Origin: Datisca glomerata
Lineage: Eukaryota > Streptophyta > Magnoliopsida > Cucurbitales > Datiscaceae
DNA: 64,000 nt
Assembly: GCA_003255025.1 (NCBI GenBank)
Contig: QANY01013656.1
Span: 1,177,316 to 1,241,315, forward strand
Direction of reading: 5' to 3'
This document shows, piece by piece, positions 10,320-22,471 of this stretch. How positions within the stretch are numbered: the first letter of the stretch is position 1; each line of letters starts with the position of its first letter. Made by a program: the position numbers and the translations under genes. The notes below the pieces were generated by a model. The model did not search any database. It saw nothing but the letters and a program-made list of their open reading frames with translations, and had not been told where the DNA came from.

Positions 10320-11225
10320 ATTTCAGTACGACATAACTGTTTCATATACTGTTTTGTGCAGTGTATGCATAGGATGCAGTAAAAATGATGTTAACATATG
10401 GTAAAAATGATGTTTACAGTATATTTACGAATACTTGTAGACTTCAAATTTGCATTATGCATTAAACCCGCCATAGTCCACCTGTGATTTTTCAATTAAT
10501 AATATGTTTTTTTTTGTCTTTTAAGGAATAAATTTTATGTTTTTTGGATTTTTCAGAGAGTGTCTGTTTTGCTGGTTATGCTTATTCTTTATATAATTAG
10601 AATTCTCTAAATCATGCCACTTCCATGAAAGTATTTTTAGCTTATAAAAAAAATCATGATATTTATGAAATAACAATCACGTAGTGTATGTATAAGATGA
10701 GGTAAAAACAATGTTAACAGATGGTAAATATAATTTATACAGTATATTTACGAATATTAGTAGACATCATATTTGCATTATGTCTTAACCCATCACACTC
10801 CGTCATTTCAATTACTACTCTGTTTATTATGTATTTTTTAAAGAATAAATTTTATTTGTAGGGTTTTTCAGATAGAGAAAAGGATAGAAAGTAAAATTAG
10901 GACATCATAAAAGACCCATAACTGATGACCCATGAGCTATTTAACAACTCATATACACACACCATATCCGCCAATGGGATTATACATGGGAGAGCCTCTG
11001 TATCACTGTGCAACTTTAGAATTAAAGTAGAATTTCAATAAGACTAATTGAACAAAGCCTCACTCTTATTAGTAGCTAAACTCTTAGGGAATGAGGAATC
11101 AAGATGAGCTAAACAAGTGAGGTAATAATGACGTACTGTAATATATGCATAGCATAGGGTAAAAATTATGTTAGCATATAGTAAAAATAATTTTTACAGT
11201 ACACTTACGAATATTGAATACAAAA
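10320..11225. repeat. Three spaced copies of a ~100-120-bp repeat
   Basis: Related blocks begin near 10360, 10682 and 11138. Each contains GTATGCATAGGATG-like, GTTAACATATGGTAAA-like and TTACAGTATATTTACGAATA-like words. The first two copies also share downstream AGGAATAAATTTTAT and GGNTTTTTCAGA, so they are a ~325-bp tandem pair; the third is about 455 bp further on. No coding capacity. Confidence 0.75.
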
Positions 11226-11499
11226 ATAATATCAAAACATACCAAACATATTTCGAATTTTAAATTGTTTTAAAAAAACAAAATAGTTGTCTTTGTTTTC
11301 TTATTTTAGTTAAATAGCCTAAAAATTAATAGCTTAATCATTAAGAAAACTCTACCACACATTTTTAAAAATGACATTAATTTCAATAATTATTGTATAA
11401 ACACTTCAAAATCAGCAAAATTGTTTCAATTGAACACCCAAAACTCTTTTATATTGTATCAACTTAATATAGATGCATTCATTAGATTTGACACTTATA

Positions 11500-11945
11500 G
11501 ACTTACCTATTTCAACATAAAATAGAAACTAGTTATTAAATTAATATTAATATATCTACATGCCTAATAAGAGCAATTATGAGTCCTACATGCCTAAACC
11601 TAGCTAAAACGACTAATTTATATATTAAAATATGAATAAAATCACATAAACAAGATGAATACACGATAGATAAGAAAAACCTAGCTAATAAGACAAGTTT
11701 ATATATTAAATTATAGACTCACATACCTTAACATAAAATAAAAGAAAGTTATCAAATTAATATTAATATATCTACATGCCCAAGAATAACAATTATGAGT
11801 TATACATGCCTAAAACTAGCTAAAATGATTAATTTATATATAAAAATATGAATAAAATCACATAAATAAGATGAATGCGTGATAGACAAGAAAAACTTAG
11901 CTAATATGACATGTTTATATATTAAAATAAGAATAAAATCACATG
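11500..11945. repeat. Two-copy ~216-bp tandem duplication
   Basis: The block from TTAATATTAATATATCTACATGCC (written here only as the word TATCTACATGCC, near 11552 and 11768) through AATATGAATAAAATCACATA to GACAAGAAAAAC recurs with a period of 216 bp. Sequence between the copies is alignable throughout. Confidence 0.85.
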
Positions 11946-12026
11946 GTCAAAATTAATCTGTGATAGACAAAGAAATAAGGAGAAATACATATCTCTTTAT
12001 ACAATTCCAAACGAAGCTCGCCTAAT

Positions 12027-12029
<3 letters not shown>

Positions 12030-12061
<32 letters not shown>

Positions 12062-12085
12062 GGGGGNAGGGAGGGGGGGGGGGAG
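12030..12085. repeat. Compound low-complexity tract with one ambiguous base
   Basis: (TA)n runs into (GA)n and then poly-G. Base 12067 is recorded as N, the only ambiguous base I noticed. This marks an assembly- or sequencing-difficult site. Confidence 0.95.
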
Positions 12086-14080
12086 TCAAGTTATTGAAGC
12101 TTACCAGTGAGGATGAAATCGGAGGAGATGCCGATTAATGGGATGATAAAATATTTGGAGGAAAATTCCACTCAAATTTGTTTCTAACGGAATAAAATGT
12201 TATAGAATAAATGGAGAATTATGAAAACATTGAACTCTTTGAACTATAAATTTGATTGAAAATACTCAAGAAACCTCTATGGTGAGGGGTTGAAGAAGAT
12301 GATATCAAGGCTAATTAACTCCTCTTTTAGTTTTAGTTTTTTTATTTATTTTTGGTAACAGAAAATAGTTTTTAAGGATAAAATAGTAACTTCAATATAA
12401 TTAATAAAATCTTAAACTTAAGTAGGGTTAATTTTACATGCACTATAATTAAAGGCCATTGTTGTAATTTATTGTTAAAAAAGGGCTACCTACTACAATT
12501 TTTGAAAAATGCATGTCATGTGTTTCATGTGGAAGAAAAAATCAAATTAGCTTTCAACTTCTCCACTTCCCCCGAAATTTTTTTTTCATTCTTTATCATA
12601 GTTAATACCTTTTAAAATAATTTTACTATTATTTTTGCTTCACTAAATATATTTTAACGTCAATTTACTAACTGATTTAACATCTCTTTAGTTTTGATTT
12701 CATTACTTGTGTTGATGAGAAAAATAAATCGCATCCTCTAAATTACGCCTCATGTCGTTTATTCATGGAAACGGATTTAATTAGATTAGAGAATTTGACT
12801 TTTCATAAAAAGAAAACAATAAACATTTTTTACAATTTATGATATTAAAAAATTATCAAACAGGAATAAACAATTTAAGAAAATAGTCTATAAATAGTAT
12901 CACTCTGTTTTGGGCTTTCTCTGTTTCCACTTAGTAAACATGCTGTTTTTTAGAGGAAAAATTACTGGATTAGACTATCTTAAATTTTAATTTTATATTA
13001 TGTCTTTTAATTTTATATTTTGCACATATTGTCGTATTCTGTCTTTAATTTATTAGTTAGTTATGATTTTATTTAGTCATTTATATTTTTGTCATTTTGT
13101 AAAACTAACTATTCATGAGTTTTAACCTTATTATGCTATGCAGAAATTGTTTTTTTTTTTTTGTTTTTCAAGATTCTCAAGTCTACTATAAACTTGACAG
13201 AAACATATTTTAAAAATGTGTTTGTCATCATTTATAAATTTAATAAAATAGAAAATTAAGAATAAAAATACTGATTAATTAGGTCTTCCCTTGCTTCAAA
13301 TACATGTAATTAAAATTAAAATTTTAAATAGAAAGAAGTATCAACCTAGTGAATAAACTAGTCTTCCATATTAAATCTTAAAAAAACTATACTTTATTAA
13401 AGAAGTAATGTAAGGTTAAGATTAGTTAAAGCACGTCATAACAAAAATATTCAATTTCATATCATCCCTACAACCGTCTCCGTATCTCTCACCGACATTA
13501 AATCTATCGTCGATTTCATGACCTCCATGAACTCTACTGTCATCGAGTTCCGTAGGATAGTCAGGACCAAATTTGGTCGCGGCTTCCCTAACCGCCATGA
13601 CCAGATCTGATCCCGGCTTCCTTTACCGCGATGGTATATCCGAAACATTTTATTTTTTTAGAAACTCGAAACGGAATTCACCACGACAACGGTTTCCTGT
13701 AATTTCAGAGACATTGATATGTTTTAATTTAAATTAATTTTGGAGATAGTGATTTTGTTCTGTTTTTATTTTGAATTAATTTTGGAGATAGAGGCACTCT
13801 TTTATTTTGAATTAAATACCCTATAATTGAGGGTGGGTGGTTACTGTATTTGTTAGGTTTGTTCCTTTTTCCGTCTTAAATTTTTCACGATTGGGGTTTC
13901 TTCGTGATTGTTGCGGAATTGTCATTTTATCTCCATGTATTTGGTATTTTTTGTCTCAATTTATTAATGATTTAATGTAGAGGAGTCTGTTAGATATTAA
14001 TTATTTTTAATAATATTGTCAATATGCGTTGTTAGTTTTACAATAATTTTTTCATTTTTTAACACATGGATTTCATCTTA
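12086..14080. other. AT-rich DNA without recognised genes
   Basis: Mostly A+T. A small GC-richer island at 13457-13640 contains two similar ~30-bp stretches (GGCTTCCCTAACCGCCATG and GGCTTCCTTTACCGCGATG). A 63-codon minus-strand frame there resembles nothing I know. Confidence 0.5.
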
Positions 14081-14084
14081 TTGT

Positions 14085-14440
14085 ATATCAAAATTTTAAC
14101 TAACAAGTCGTTAACATGTTATTATTAGGATAACAATATATTAACACTATTATAACATGTTGTTAAATAGAAAACAAAAAGTTTCATTTGATAGTGAACT
14201 AATACTCAAGATAAGTGTTGTTAATTATCATAATAACATGTTATGATTGTGATAACAATATATATTAACACGATTAGAACAAGTTATTAACAAGAAAAAA
14301 AGTTTATTGAATACGAGATTATCATTGTTAAATTTCAACTAATAGTATATTAACTTTCATTTAACAATTTATTATTAGGATAACATTATATTAACACATT
14401 TATAACATTTTATTGATAAATTTTTTTTATTTAATTGGGC
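14085..14440. repeat. Degenerate three-copy ~125-bp repeat
   Basis: The phrase GATAACAATATATTAACAC with a preceding TTATTATTAG recurs near 14129, 14252 and 14379, each followed by ATAACATnTTnTT and AAAnAAAAAGTTT. It is entirely AT-rich with no coding potential. Confidence 0.7.
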
Positions 14441-16015
14441 ATCAATATTCAGGTAGTGTTAATATATTTGATATAAATGCTAACGTCTAGAGAATATGAT
14501 ATTAACATTTATTTAATAAAAATAATAATTAAGTAAGTTGGAGAAAAATAGAAAATTTAATGACACCCCAATTTTTAGGTATATATATATATATAAATGA
14601 CCATGGAGAAATTCTAAGCAAAGTTTTGGATGTAAATTTTGAAATTCAAAATCACGCCTACAAAGTTAAGGTTGGGAAAAAAAATATACTCTATTTCATT
14701 TTGAAAAATCAGCAAAAAAAAATCTAAAAAGACAAATAATATTATGGCATTTTAGAGAAATCATAAAAAAAATGTTCTAATCACACTAGATGAAAAATGT
14801 CATTTATGTAACTAAAATTTTATTTGGGATAAATAATAACTACATAAATTGAAACAAATAGCAATTTTTACACCTCTACATAAATGGATGTCAAATTTTT
14901 AAATTGTAAGAAATCTGTCATTTTTATTTATTTTTAGTTAAATTATGTATACTTAGATCAATTTACCCTTGTCCACTAATTGACTTTCCAACATTTAAGG
15001 TATTGGGGTTTCACTGTTTTTAGTTATTTTAGTTTAATTTATATTTTTATTACTATATATAATCTAGCTTGTGTTTATAAGTTATAAATATACTATCTCT
15101 AATTAAAGGAGCTATTATTTGACCCAAAAAAATTACAATAGCTATCTTCCTATATTTAGGAGAATTATCCTCACTTTTATTTTTCATATATTTTAAGTTG
15201 TAAGATGACTTATTTAGTGTTAGTTTTTTATTTAATTTGTATTTTACTTCTTATTTCATTAATATACTCAACGTAATTTTGTTTCTTGACTTTAGAAAAA
15301 TTTCCTATATATGTACATTAATAGGTATTTATACTGAGAAAATGTCATGTTAATACGCAATGACTTAATACATTAATTAAATATTCACGTCATTCAATAA
15401 AATATAATTAATGTAAATACTCATTATCACAAAAAATATATATTATTGAGACATTATATTCATGTTAATACATTATTACACAAAAATAAAAGTTACATAC
15501 TTAAAAAATTATGGTCATTGTTAATATGCATTTACAATGAAATTAAACCATGTTAAATACCTATATATAATTAATTAATTCATGTAAATATAAATGAGTC
15601 AGTGGCTTTTTTATTTGTGTATGTATGTATGTGTGTATATATAGAGAGAGCATTTGAATTTAAATTACTAGCTAATAATTATTTATACTATTTAAATTTA
15701 AACTTCCTATTTTAAGCTACAAAGTCAAATGTTAATATTATGGTTTAATAATAAAACTGACAAAAATTAACTTTTTAAGATTCAGGACAACAATTTAATT
15801 AGGGTCTACTATATTGAATAGCCCTCTAAATTTTATTAGAAATAATACTATTTAAGCAACTTTCAAATTTTATAATCAAGTTTGTCCACATTTAAAAAAA
15901 ATCAAACATAACAATTTTCAATAAATAATAACTAATATAGCAAATTTCTTCAAATTTAATAGTTTTTCTGTTTAGTTAGTTACTATTATCAATTTTATTA
16001 TTTAATTTAAATGTA
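14441..16015. other. AT-rich DNA without recognised genes
   Basis: Very AT-rich. No frame above noise and no convincing transposon terminus found. Confidence 0.5.
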
Positions 16016-16330
16016 TCAACCTCTCTATTTTTTCTCTATCTATATTTATATCCATTAAATATCTATTTCTCTCGCTCTCTCCCTCTCTATATCTCTATTT
16101 CTATCTCTCTCTCTATTTAACCGTATTCTCTTTCTCCAAATTAATAAGAAATGGATATCTTTCTCTCTTCAAATTAATAGTAATTGAATATCTCTCTCTC
16201 TTTCTCTATCTAAATCAATAGTCAAAGGGATATCTCTCTCTATAACTTAACAATAATTTAATCTCTCTCTCTCTTTCCCTCTCTCCAATTTAATAGTAAT
16301 TGAATCTCTCTGTCTATGTATATATGTGTG
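16016..16330. repeat. CT-rich degenerate repeat
   Basis: Runs of CTCTCTCT alternate every ~50-60 bp with AAATTAATAGTAATTGAATA-like words. Read on the minus strand it is GAGAGA plus ATTAATTTG, similar in style to the array at 32.3-33.6 kb, so the two may be related in opposite orientation. Confidence 0.65.
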
Positions 16331-16334
16331 TGTA

Positions 16335-17076
16335 TCCGACTATATAAAAGTGGGGATGTTGAGAAAAATATTTTTAGAAAACTTTATCATAATTTTTTTA
16401 TAAAAAAAAATCAAAATTGTCCAATAACTTCATATTAAATGTCATTGTAGTAAATTAACTTATTAAATGAATTAATTAGTAGACACTTCTTATATTATAA
16501 GTAGACACTTCTTATATTATAATGACACTAACATTTTAATGACAGTAATTATAATTTATTATAATGATATAATTTATATTATCACACATGGTTTATGATA
16601 GACAAAATATTTCTTGGAAATTAAGTAAAAGTGAAAAATAATTGACAATTAAAATATAATACAATGCAATATACATATTTAAATAATTCATATACAGTTC
16701 TAATTGGCTTAATGAGGTGAGTGTGTTTAACTAAGACTTTATTAATATTTTTAATTAAAATTATCTGACAATAAAGAATTATAACGAACTTAATTAATAT
16801 TTTATCAAAGTAATATATTAATTTTTTTAATTTTTCAACGAAATCATTGAAATAACAAACAATTATAAGCGGTTTGTGATAAATTTACATGATAAATCAT
16901 TAATCATTATATAGAGACTAACAATATATAGTACTTATGTAATTATTGAATGAATCATACGTTTCTTTAGTAAATTAATTTACTTATGAAGATAATTTTA
17001 AGATTCAAATTTTTATTTACATTAACGAATTTGATATTGGTTTGAGTCACGTGTATTGCACGTGGTACTTGACTAG
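16335..17076 (+). mobile_element. Non-autonomous Helitron (742 bp)
   Basis: The 5' end TCCGACTATATAAAAGTGGG follows an A. The 3' end is CTAG (17073-17076) followed by T, so the element sits in an A/T dinucleotide without a target duplication. Just before the 3' end is a hairpin, CACGTG-TATTG-CACGTG (17049-17065), then GTACTTGA and CTAG. A TC start, CTRR end and subterminal hairpin together define Helitrons. There is no Rep/helicase gene. A 22-bp tandem repeat (GTAGACACTTCTTATATTATAA) lies inside near 16480-16520. Confidence 0.78.
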
Positions 17077-17400
17077 TATATATATATGTATCTCTGTGTG
17101 TGTATTATATGTGTGTGTGTATATATATTTATATAGATAAGTACATATTCATTTAGATATGAGCTTTATATATGAGTATATACAACATTACATCCGAACA
17201 CGTTATAAAAACTCACAAAAAATATATGTTAGATATTGTATATAACATATATATTTATATATATTAAGCTAGCACACACGTTTATATACACTAATTAAAA
17301 GTACGTGTTGTATATTGTATATAATTTATACCTTTATATTGTTATATATGCCACATATATATCTTTTATATATTGTATATATATGCAAGATGCTTTATAT
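17077..17400. repeat. TA/TG-rich low-complexity block
   Basis: Irregular alternation of TATATA and TGTGTG. No gene. Confidence 0.7.
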
Positions 17401-17404
17401 GCGT

Positions 17405-17480
17405 CTGGTCAATGCCAGCCCAAGCCCAAGGCAACTTAGGTTTTGGCCTATGGGTCTCAAAGTTCACTATTAAAGTTTTT
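17405..17480 (+). mobile_element. Second remnant of the GGTC..GCCC-type transposon end
   Basis: GGTCAATGCCAGCCCAAGCC, AACTTAGG and GGCCTATGGGTCTC align with the block at 9253-9335 in the same orientation. It is only a terminal remnant. Confidence 0.35.
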
Positions 17481-17787
17481 ATATGAAGACTTATTTCTAT
17501 CAGAAATTACACCAAATAATAATTTCTACATACCTAATTAGATTTTTGTCATCCTTTTAAATTCTTTAGATTTTATCAATATTTATTTAATTACATCATT
17601 TTGTTAATAGAATTATTTACCCTCATGATTAATTAATTGATAAATATTTTTTGAGTTTAAAATATTTTCCATTTTTCCCTTTTTTATATATATTAGATCA
17701 TTAAATTAGTATTTTGATTTGAGTTAAATAATAAATATTAAGTTAATGTCTTTTTTTTGGAGAGAGATAGAGAGATTTAATTCGCTA

Positions 17788-19344
17788 TTTTTTCTGGGTA
17801 AAAAATAGCAATATATTCAAGCTGGAAAAATGCCTTACATCAAGTAATCCAGATTGGACAAATTATAAGCAAAAACATATGGAAATTGAGCAAAATAAAC
17901 CTGAGGATCTGCAGATATAATCCCCTTCTTCTCCCAGTAGTCTGTCCAAGAATTGTAATCCCTTGATCAATGGTTAAACGAAGCATGAGTCCAATTCTTG
18001 ATAAGCATAGTAATATAAGCAATAATAACTCCTATTTCGCCCCCCCCAGCTAAAGGATTTTTTAACTCCTCGATAAGTAAAGAGGAATTAGAGGGAGTCC
18101 GCAACGAATCGAGGGAGATAAATCGAACAGATTCCATAGCCCACCGTAAAGCGAGAGCTTCAACTACTCAAGGGTTGCATACATTTCTCTATGATCTGAA
18201 ACCAAAACCATGAATATGACTCCTTGATTCCAAAGGTTCCAACCCAAACCTACACAATTATGGAACTCAAAATTCATATTCATTAGATAAGATATTTTAG
18301 ATCTGTTCTTAGTAAGGACAATCGGATTGGGACGATCAGGTCGGTTGAGGGCAGCAGCACACCAATAGGTGGATTGTCATTCTTGTACTGTTTGGCTAAA
18401 GGGCATGAATGCTCTTTCCCTCTCACCAGTACTTACTATAAGGGGTGGGGCGGAACCGGTTCAACCAAAATTTCCAACAGCCGCTTTCCTTAATGGCTAC
18501 CCGCTTTCTAGTGAACTGAACTCTTGGACTGGCTCCACGCTCCATATGTGAAGAGCAGCCAGCAGGGAATATTGCACATAGTCCACTCCGATTGATAGGG
18601 CATTAGATCAGGCTTCTTATTATTCTTCTGCCTCGGTAACTCCACGCTATCTAAGTGCAGATCAGCAAGATTGACAGCGTCCATGGGACTGCATTTAAGA
18701 TCTTTGAAGCAACAATTGTTTCTAACCTTTCAAAGCCTCCAAAGCCCATGCACCAACCATTTAATCATGAAAACTTTATGCTCAGAATCATTTGAACAAC
18801 ACTGTAAAAACTGCACAATATATTTCCAAATATCCATAAATGAATTTCCAGAAATATGAATCGATCAAAAATATAGAGGGCTGCGAACCATAATTTATTT
18901 CAAAACGGACAGTGAAAAAACAAATGAATTAGTGTCACCTCCCCATTTCCACATAAAGGACATCAATGATTTATAGACATTCCCCTCTTCAATAAGAGAG
19001 ATTTACAAGCAATGAAATTATTCAAACATCTCTAGATAAAATCCTTTAACTTAGGAGGGATATTAAACTTCCATAACTCATGCCAGGTCTGAGCATTCTC
19101 ATTCCCTCCACTGCCAATACCATTCTTATGATTTTGTAGTAGTCCGTTCTTCAAAAGGAAAGTTACAAGATCATAGCTGTCTTAACCGTATAGATCCTAT
19201 GAGTACTAAAATGCCATCCTACCCAATCTTCAACGCATACTTATTGATTTGAATCTGAGCAATAACATGAGCACCCTCTTTCTAAAACACTTCCTGTAAT
19301 TTTGAGAAATCTTAACCGAGACATCAGAATTCAGAAGCTCATTA
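17788..19344 (-). pseudogene. LINE copy A, 3' part: RNase H and zinc-binding regions
   Basis: Minus strand. The 3' end near 17790 shows an A-rich tail (T-run on plus) after a TTGAATATATTGC sequence. About 18200-17850 encodes an RNase H-like domain in shifting frames, with EALALRWAMESVRFIS visible. About 19130-18780 is the RT zinc-binding (zf-RVT) region, closely similar to the intact-looking stretch at 25036-25269 in copy B. Several stops and frame shifts make it dead. The sequence resumes at 20823 after a 1.48-kb insertion. Confidence 0.85.
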
Positions 19345-20822
19345 CACCACAAGAAAAACCATCTATTGCGATGGTTTTAAAAGGTTACGACGGTTAGCCA
19401 AAAATGTTCGCGGTGGTTTGACAACCGCCGCCTAAACTTCCGCCGCAAAGGTGAAAATATACAAAAAAATTATAGAGGCGGTTTTAAACCGCCGCTAGTT
19501 CACACATTTTTTTTTAAAAAATTGGGTTGTTTAGTAAGATTAGGAAGCACTTACAACACTCGTTTCAAGTACAATATATTTGTATAAAAATAACATATAT
19601 TCATCATTTCATAACCTTCAATTGATATAAATATACTCAAAAGAGTTAACACACTCTATATTATAAACACTCAAAATTATGCATCTAATTTTTACTGCAT
19701 TATAATATCAAAGAACCAACCATCATTCATAGGCCTCAACAGTACCTTTGATCGACTGAATTGCGTTCTTTGGATTTGAGATAAATATTCATCTATCCTA
19801 AAAAAGTTCTGAAAACGTGTATACAGTAAAGCAAAAAAGAAAGAAAAATTCCCTTAACATATCTCAATTCAGATGCTTCAACAACAAGCTTAAAACCATG
19901 AAGATATCAGAGCCATCAATATGTTCACCCCACATACATACTTCACCTCCAATAACCAATTTATGTTGTTTGGGGTTCATTATGTTAATGAGTGGTTTGT
20001 TCATATAGAATTACCACCAGTTTGTATCTAAGTAGACCAAGTACCACTTATCTAGGTTGCTTACTATGCATCTTAAATTCTGCTACTACTACTTTCTGAG
20101 CTACACCTATTCCAAGCCTGAGAGGATAAAGTTTTATGTGAAGAGATGCAAAATATTCATTACTTTGTTCAATAGATTTAAACCTCTGTATGGAAAGTTG
20201 GACATTCATTAAGAATACCAATGAAAACAAAATATATAAATGGCATACCAGTTGTGCACCACTGTCTTTGGGCTTAATTTATTGCCGAAATTGTTAAAAG
20301 TTTCCTCCTTGTAAATTATCATCCATTGAGAAGAGATAGAGTGTTGGATTGTTACCATTTTCTTATATGTGCCTACAGGAAATCCTTTGATGGCCATAAT
20401 GAAGGATGCCAACTCCCCCTGATAAAGTGAAACTCTGAGTTCCTCACACAACTATTTACAAAGTCATCAAAAGTACCATTCTGTAAAGAAGAAAAAAAAT
20501 AACGATTAAGCTTTAAAACAGATCGTAACTAACCTCACAATTTCTTCAGCATTAGCAACTGTATATCGTTCTGAATTTGAATAAGCACCATTCCATAATT
20601 TTTGATATGAAGGTATCTCTAAAGGGAAAGATTATGTATCAACAATATGCCAATGCAACACATTCTGCACAAACACACCAACACATTAATGATTGTAGAC
20701 AATATGAACAATATATAAAAGGAAAAAGATTGAGAGGCTTGCATCAAGTTATTGCAGTCTATACCAGTTTTGCATATGCCATATAATCGACCACTTTCTT
20801 TATTATTGGCAATGGCTGGTAA
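19345..20822. mobile_element. CACTA-like insertion in LINE copy A
   Basis: LINE sequence stops at ...CTCATTA (19344) and resumes at 20822-20825 with ATTAACC, matching the uninterrupted copy B site (TTCATTAACTATAG, ~25625). This gives a 3- to 4-bp duplication (TTA/ATTA). The left end reads CACCACAAGAAAAACC, one base off the plant CACTA consensus CACTACAAGAAAAA, and is followed by subterminal hairpins GCGGTGG..CAACCGCC and GGCGGTTTTAAACCGCC (19410-19495). The right end lacks the matching inverted terminus: hexosaminidase sequence runs directly to the junction. The CACTA assignment rests on one end and the duplication. Confidence 0.55.
19890..20820 (-). pseudogene. Captured beta-N-acetylhexosaminidase (GH20) gene fragment
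   Basis: Minus strand, with introns retained. Exon 20820-20765 encodes QPLPIIKKVVDYMAYAKL and ends at a GTATAG splice site. Exon 20664-20534 encodes NVLHWHIVDT, a stop (CAA to TAA), SFPLEIPSYQKLWNGAYSNS and ERYTVANAEEIV. A damaged part (about 20475-20249) keeps PSLWPSKD and EETFNNFGNKLSPKTVVHNW. Exon 20117-19895 encodes LGIGVAQKVVVAE, a 1-nt frameshift, LRCIVSN and LDKWYL, then a stop, FYMNKPL and KLVIGGEVCMWGE. These match plant vacuolar/cell-wall beta-hexosaminidases (HEXO3-like), which trim GlcNAc from N-glycans. The segment with the catalytic HxGGDEV motif is deleted. Retained introns show capture as DNA, not by retrotransposition. Confidence 0.9.
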
Positions 20823-21181
20823 TTAACCATAGAAATACCATGAGATTTAGGGGTTAAAATTTTGAACGTCATCGGATGAGGATTTAGGCGTCTTTCTAAA
20901 TCTGAATCTTACATCTATTCCCAACAAACCAACGATGCCCAAATAAGATAAGTTTTCTCCATTTAAGCATGTTTCTCCACCCCAGGAGGGCCGAGAACCA
21001 ATAAAAGCATTGGGGAAATCCAAGGACCGAAAGTATCTACTCTTAAGCACTTTATGAAGAAATGAATTGGGATATTTGATCATTCTCCAACCTTGTTTGG
21101 CAAGAAGAGCAAGGTTAAAGTAAGACAAATCTTTAAATCCAATATCCCCTTCGACATTTTTCTTACACAGAGAGTTCCAAG
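20823..21181 (-). pseudogene. LINE copy A, central part (post-RT connection)
   Basis: Minus strand encodes GDIGFKDLSYFNLALLAKQG and KYPNSFLHKVLKSRYF, the conserved plant LINE region between the RT thumb and the zinc-binding domain. At 21177-21181 (CCAAG) it is cut by the 2.9-kb TG...CA element. Confidence 0.88.
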
Positions 21182-21358
21182 TGTTGCGGGTTATACCCTT
21201 AAAGCATGTGCATTGACAAATTGATATCAAATTTAATGAGGATTACATTTTTCTTATAATTATTCTTTTAAATTATTGTTGAATAATTTATATAAATATC
21301 TGAAAATTTCATATTCATTAATGACACTATGATCTTGTATTAGTACGAGATGATTAAT

Positions 21359-21478
21359 TTATATAATGAGATTATATATCACTGGACCGATGTTGATAGA
21401 CATCTTAGTGAATGTACTTTATATAATGAGATTATATATCACTGGACCAATGTGAATTAATATATTTATCAACGTGCC
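21359..21478. repeat. 60-bp tandem repeat in the LTR-like element
   Basis: TATATAATGAGATTATATAT plus CACTGGACC recurs at 21359 and 21419, period 60. Confidence 0.85.
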
Positions 21479-22118
21479 ATTTATCATATAGATTTAATAC
21501 ACATCAATTCGGTGATCATATGTAGATCAGTCTGAATCTTGAGTAGTCAAGAACTCCTATAAATGTCTACTAGATCTTTTGATTCACTCGTCAAGTTCTG
21601 TTTGTATAACAGACAACTAACTTTTGTTTTGGAGACTCAGTGATATGGATGGCTGGGAATATGATCTTACAAGATTTGGAATCTAATCTTTCCTAACGGA
21701 TTGTATATTCTCCTTTAAGTGTTAATTTTGAAACTGAATGGCTATTGAACTCAAATTTATTATAAGATTATAAATTAGCCATTCATTAATGGATTATTGG
21801 TATTTAAGGATTAATAAGTAATTATAAAAATAAAAATGGTAATTTTGACCAGTTTTAATTTACTAACTAAAAATTTGAGGACAAACTAAATGAATTGATT
21901 ATATCAGTGGACTACACGAGAATACTCTGTAAATAAAATCTATAATCTCTAAGAGTGCAATTCAATATGTATAGTGGAGTAATAATATAATTAATAAATA
22001 AGATGATTTAATTAATAATCTGATTTATTGGAGCTTAGAATTATATGTTCATATTCTCCAAGTCATCTCTATACTACGTAGTCTAGGGTGTGAATATTTC
22101 AGGATATAACAAAAGGAC

Positions 22119-22290
22119 TAACTTGCAAATGAATTTCTATTCTAGGGTAAGTACATAATTATAAGATAATTATGTGTGATTAATTAATTAAATTATATAT
22201 ATATAACTTGCAAATGAATTTCTATTATAGGGTAAGTACATAATTATAAGATAATTATGTGTGATTAATTAATTAAATTATATATATATA
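22119..22290. repeat. 85-bp tandem repeat in the LTR-like element
   Basis: TAACTTGCAAATGAATTTCT through TTAATTAATTAAATTATATA is present twice, starting at 22119 and 22204, almost identical, so the duplication is young relative to the element. Confidence 0.9.
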
Positions 22291-22471
22291 TATATATATA
22301 TAATTATTGATTACTTTTAATTATCGATATGTGAAACAAAATATCTAATTTGTGAAATTAGATAATTAAATTATTATGAGATAATATGTTGGATCAACTA
22401 AATCTATTATTGTGAAATAACATATAATTTAATTGATAGGAGTAATAAGATATGATAATTTCTAATTAACT

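Noticed and set aside
18369..18859. Plus-strand frames of about 60 codons
   Set aside because: They are antisense to LINE copy A and have no independent support.
19817..20008. 63-codon plus-strand frame
   Set aside because: Antisense to the hexosaminidase exon that ends with the GGEVCMWGE motif.
19345..20822. Functional hexosaminidase gene
   Set aside because: The catalytic segment is deleted, there are at least two stops and a frameshift, and the 5' and 3' parts are missing.
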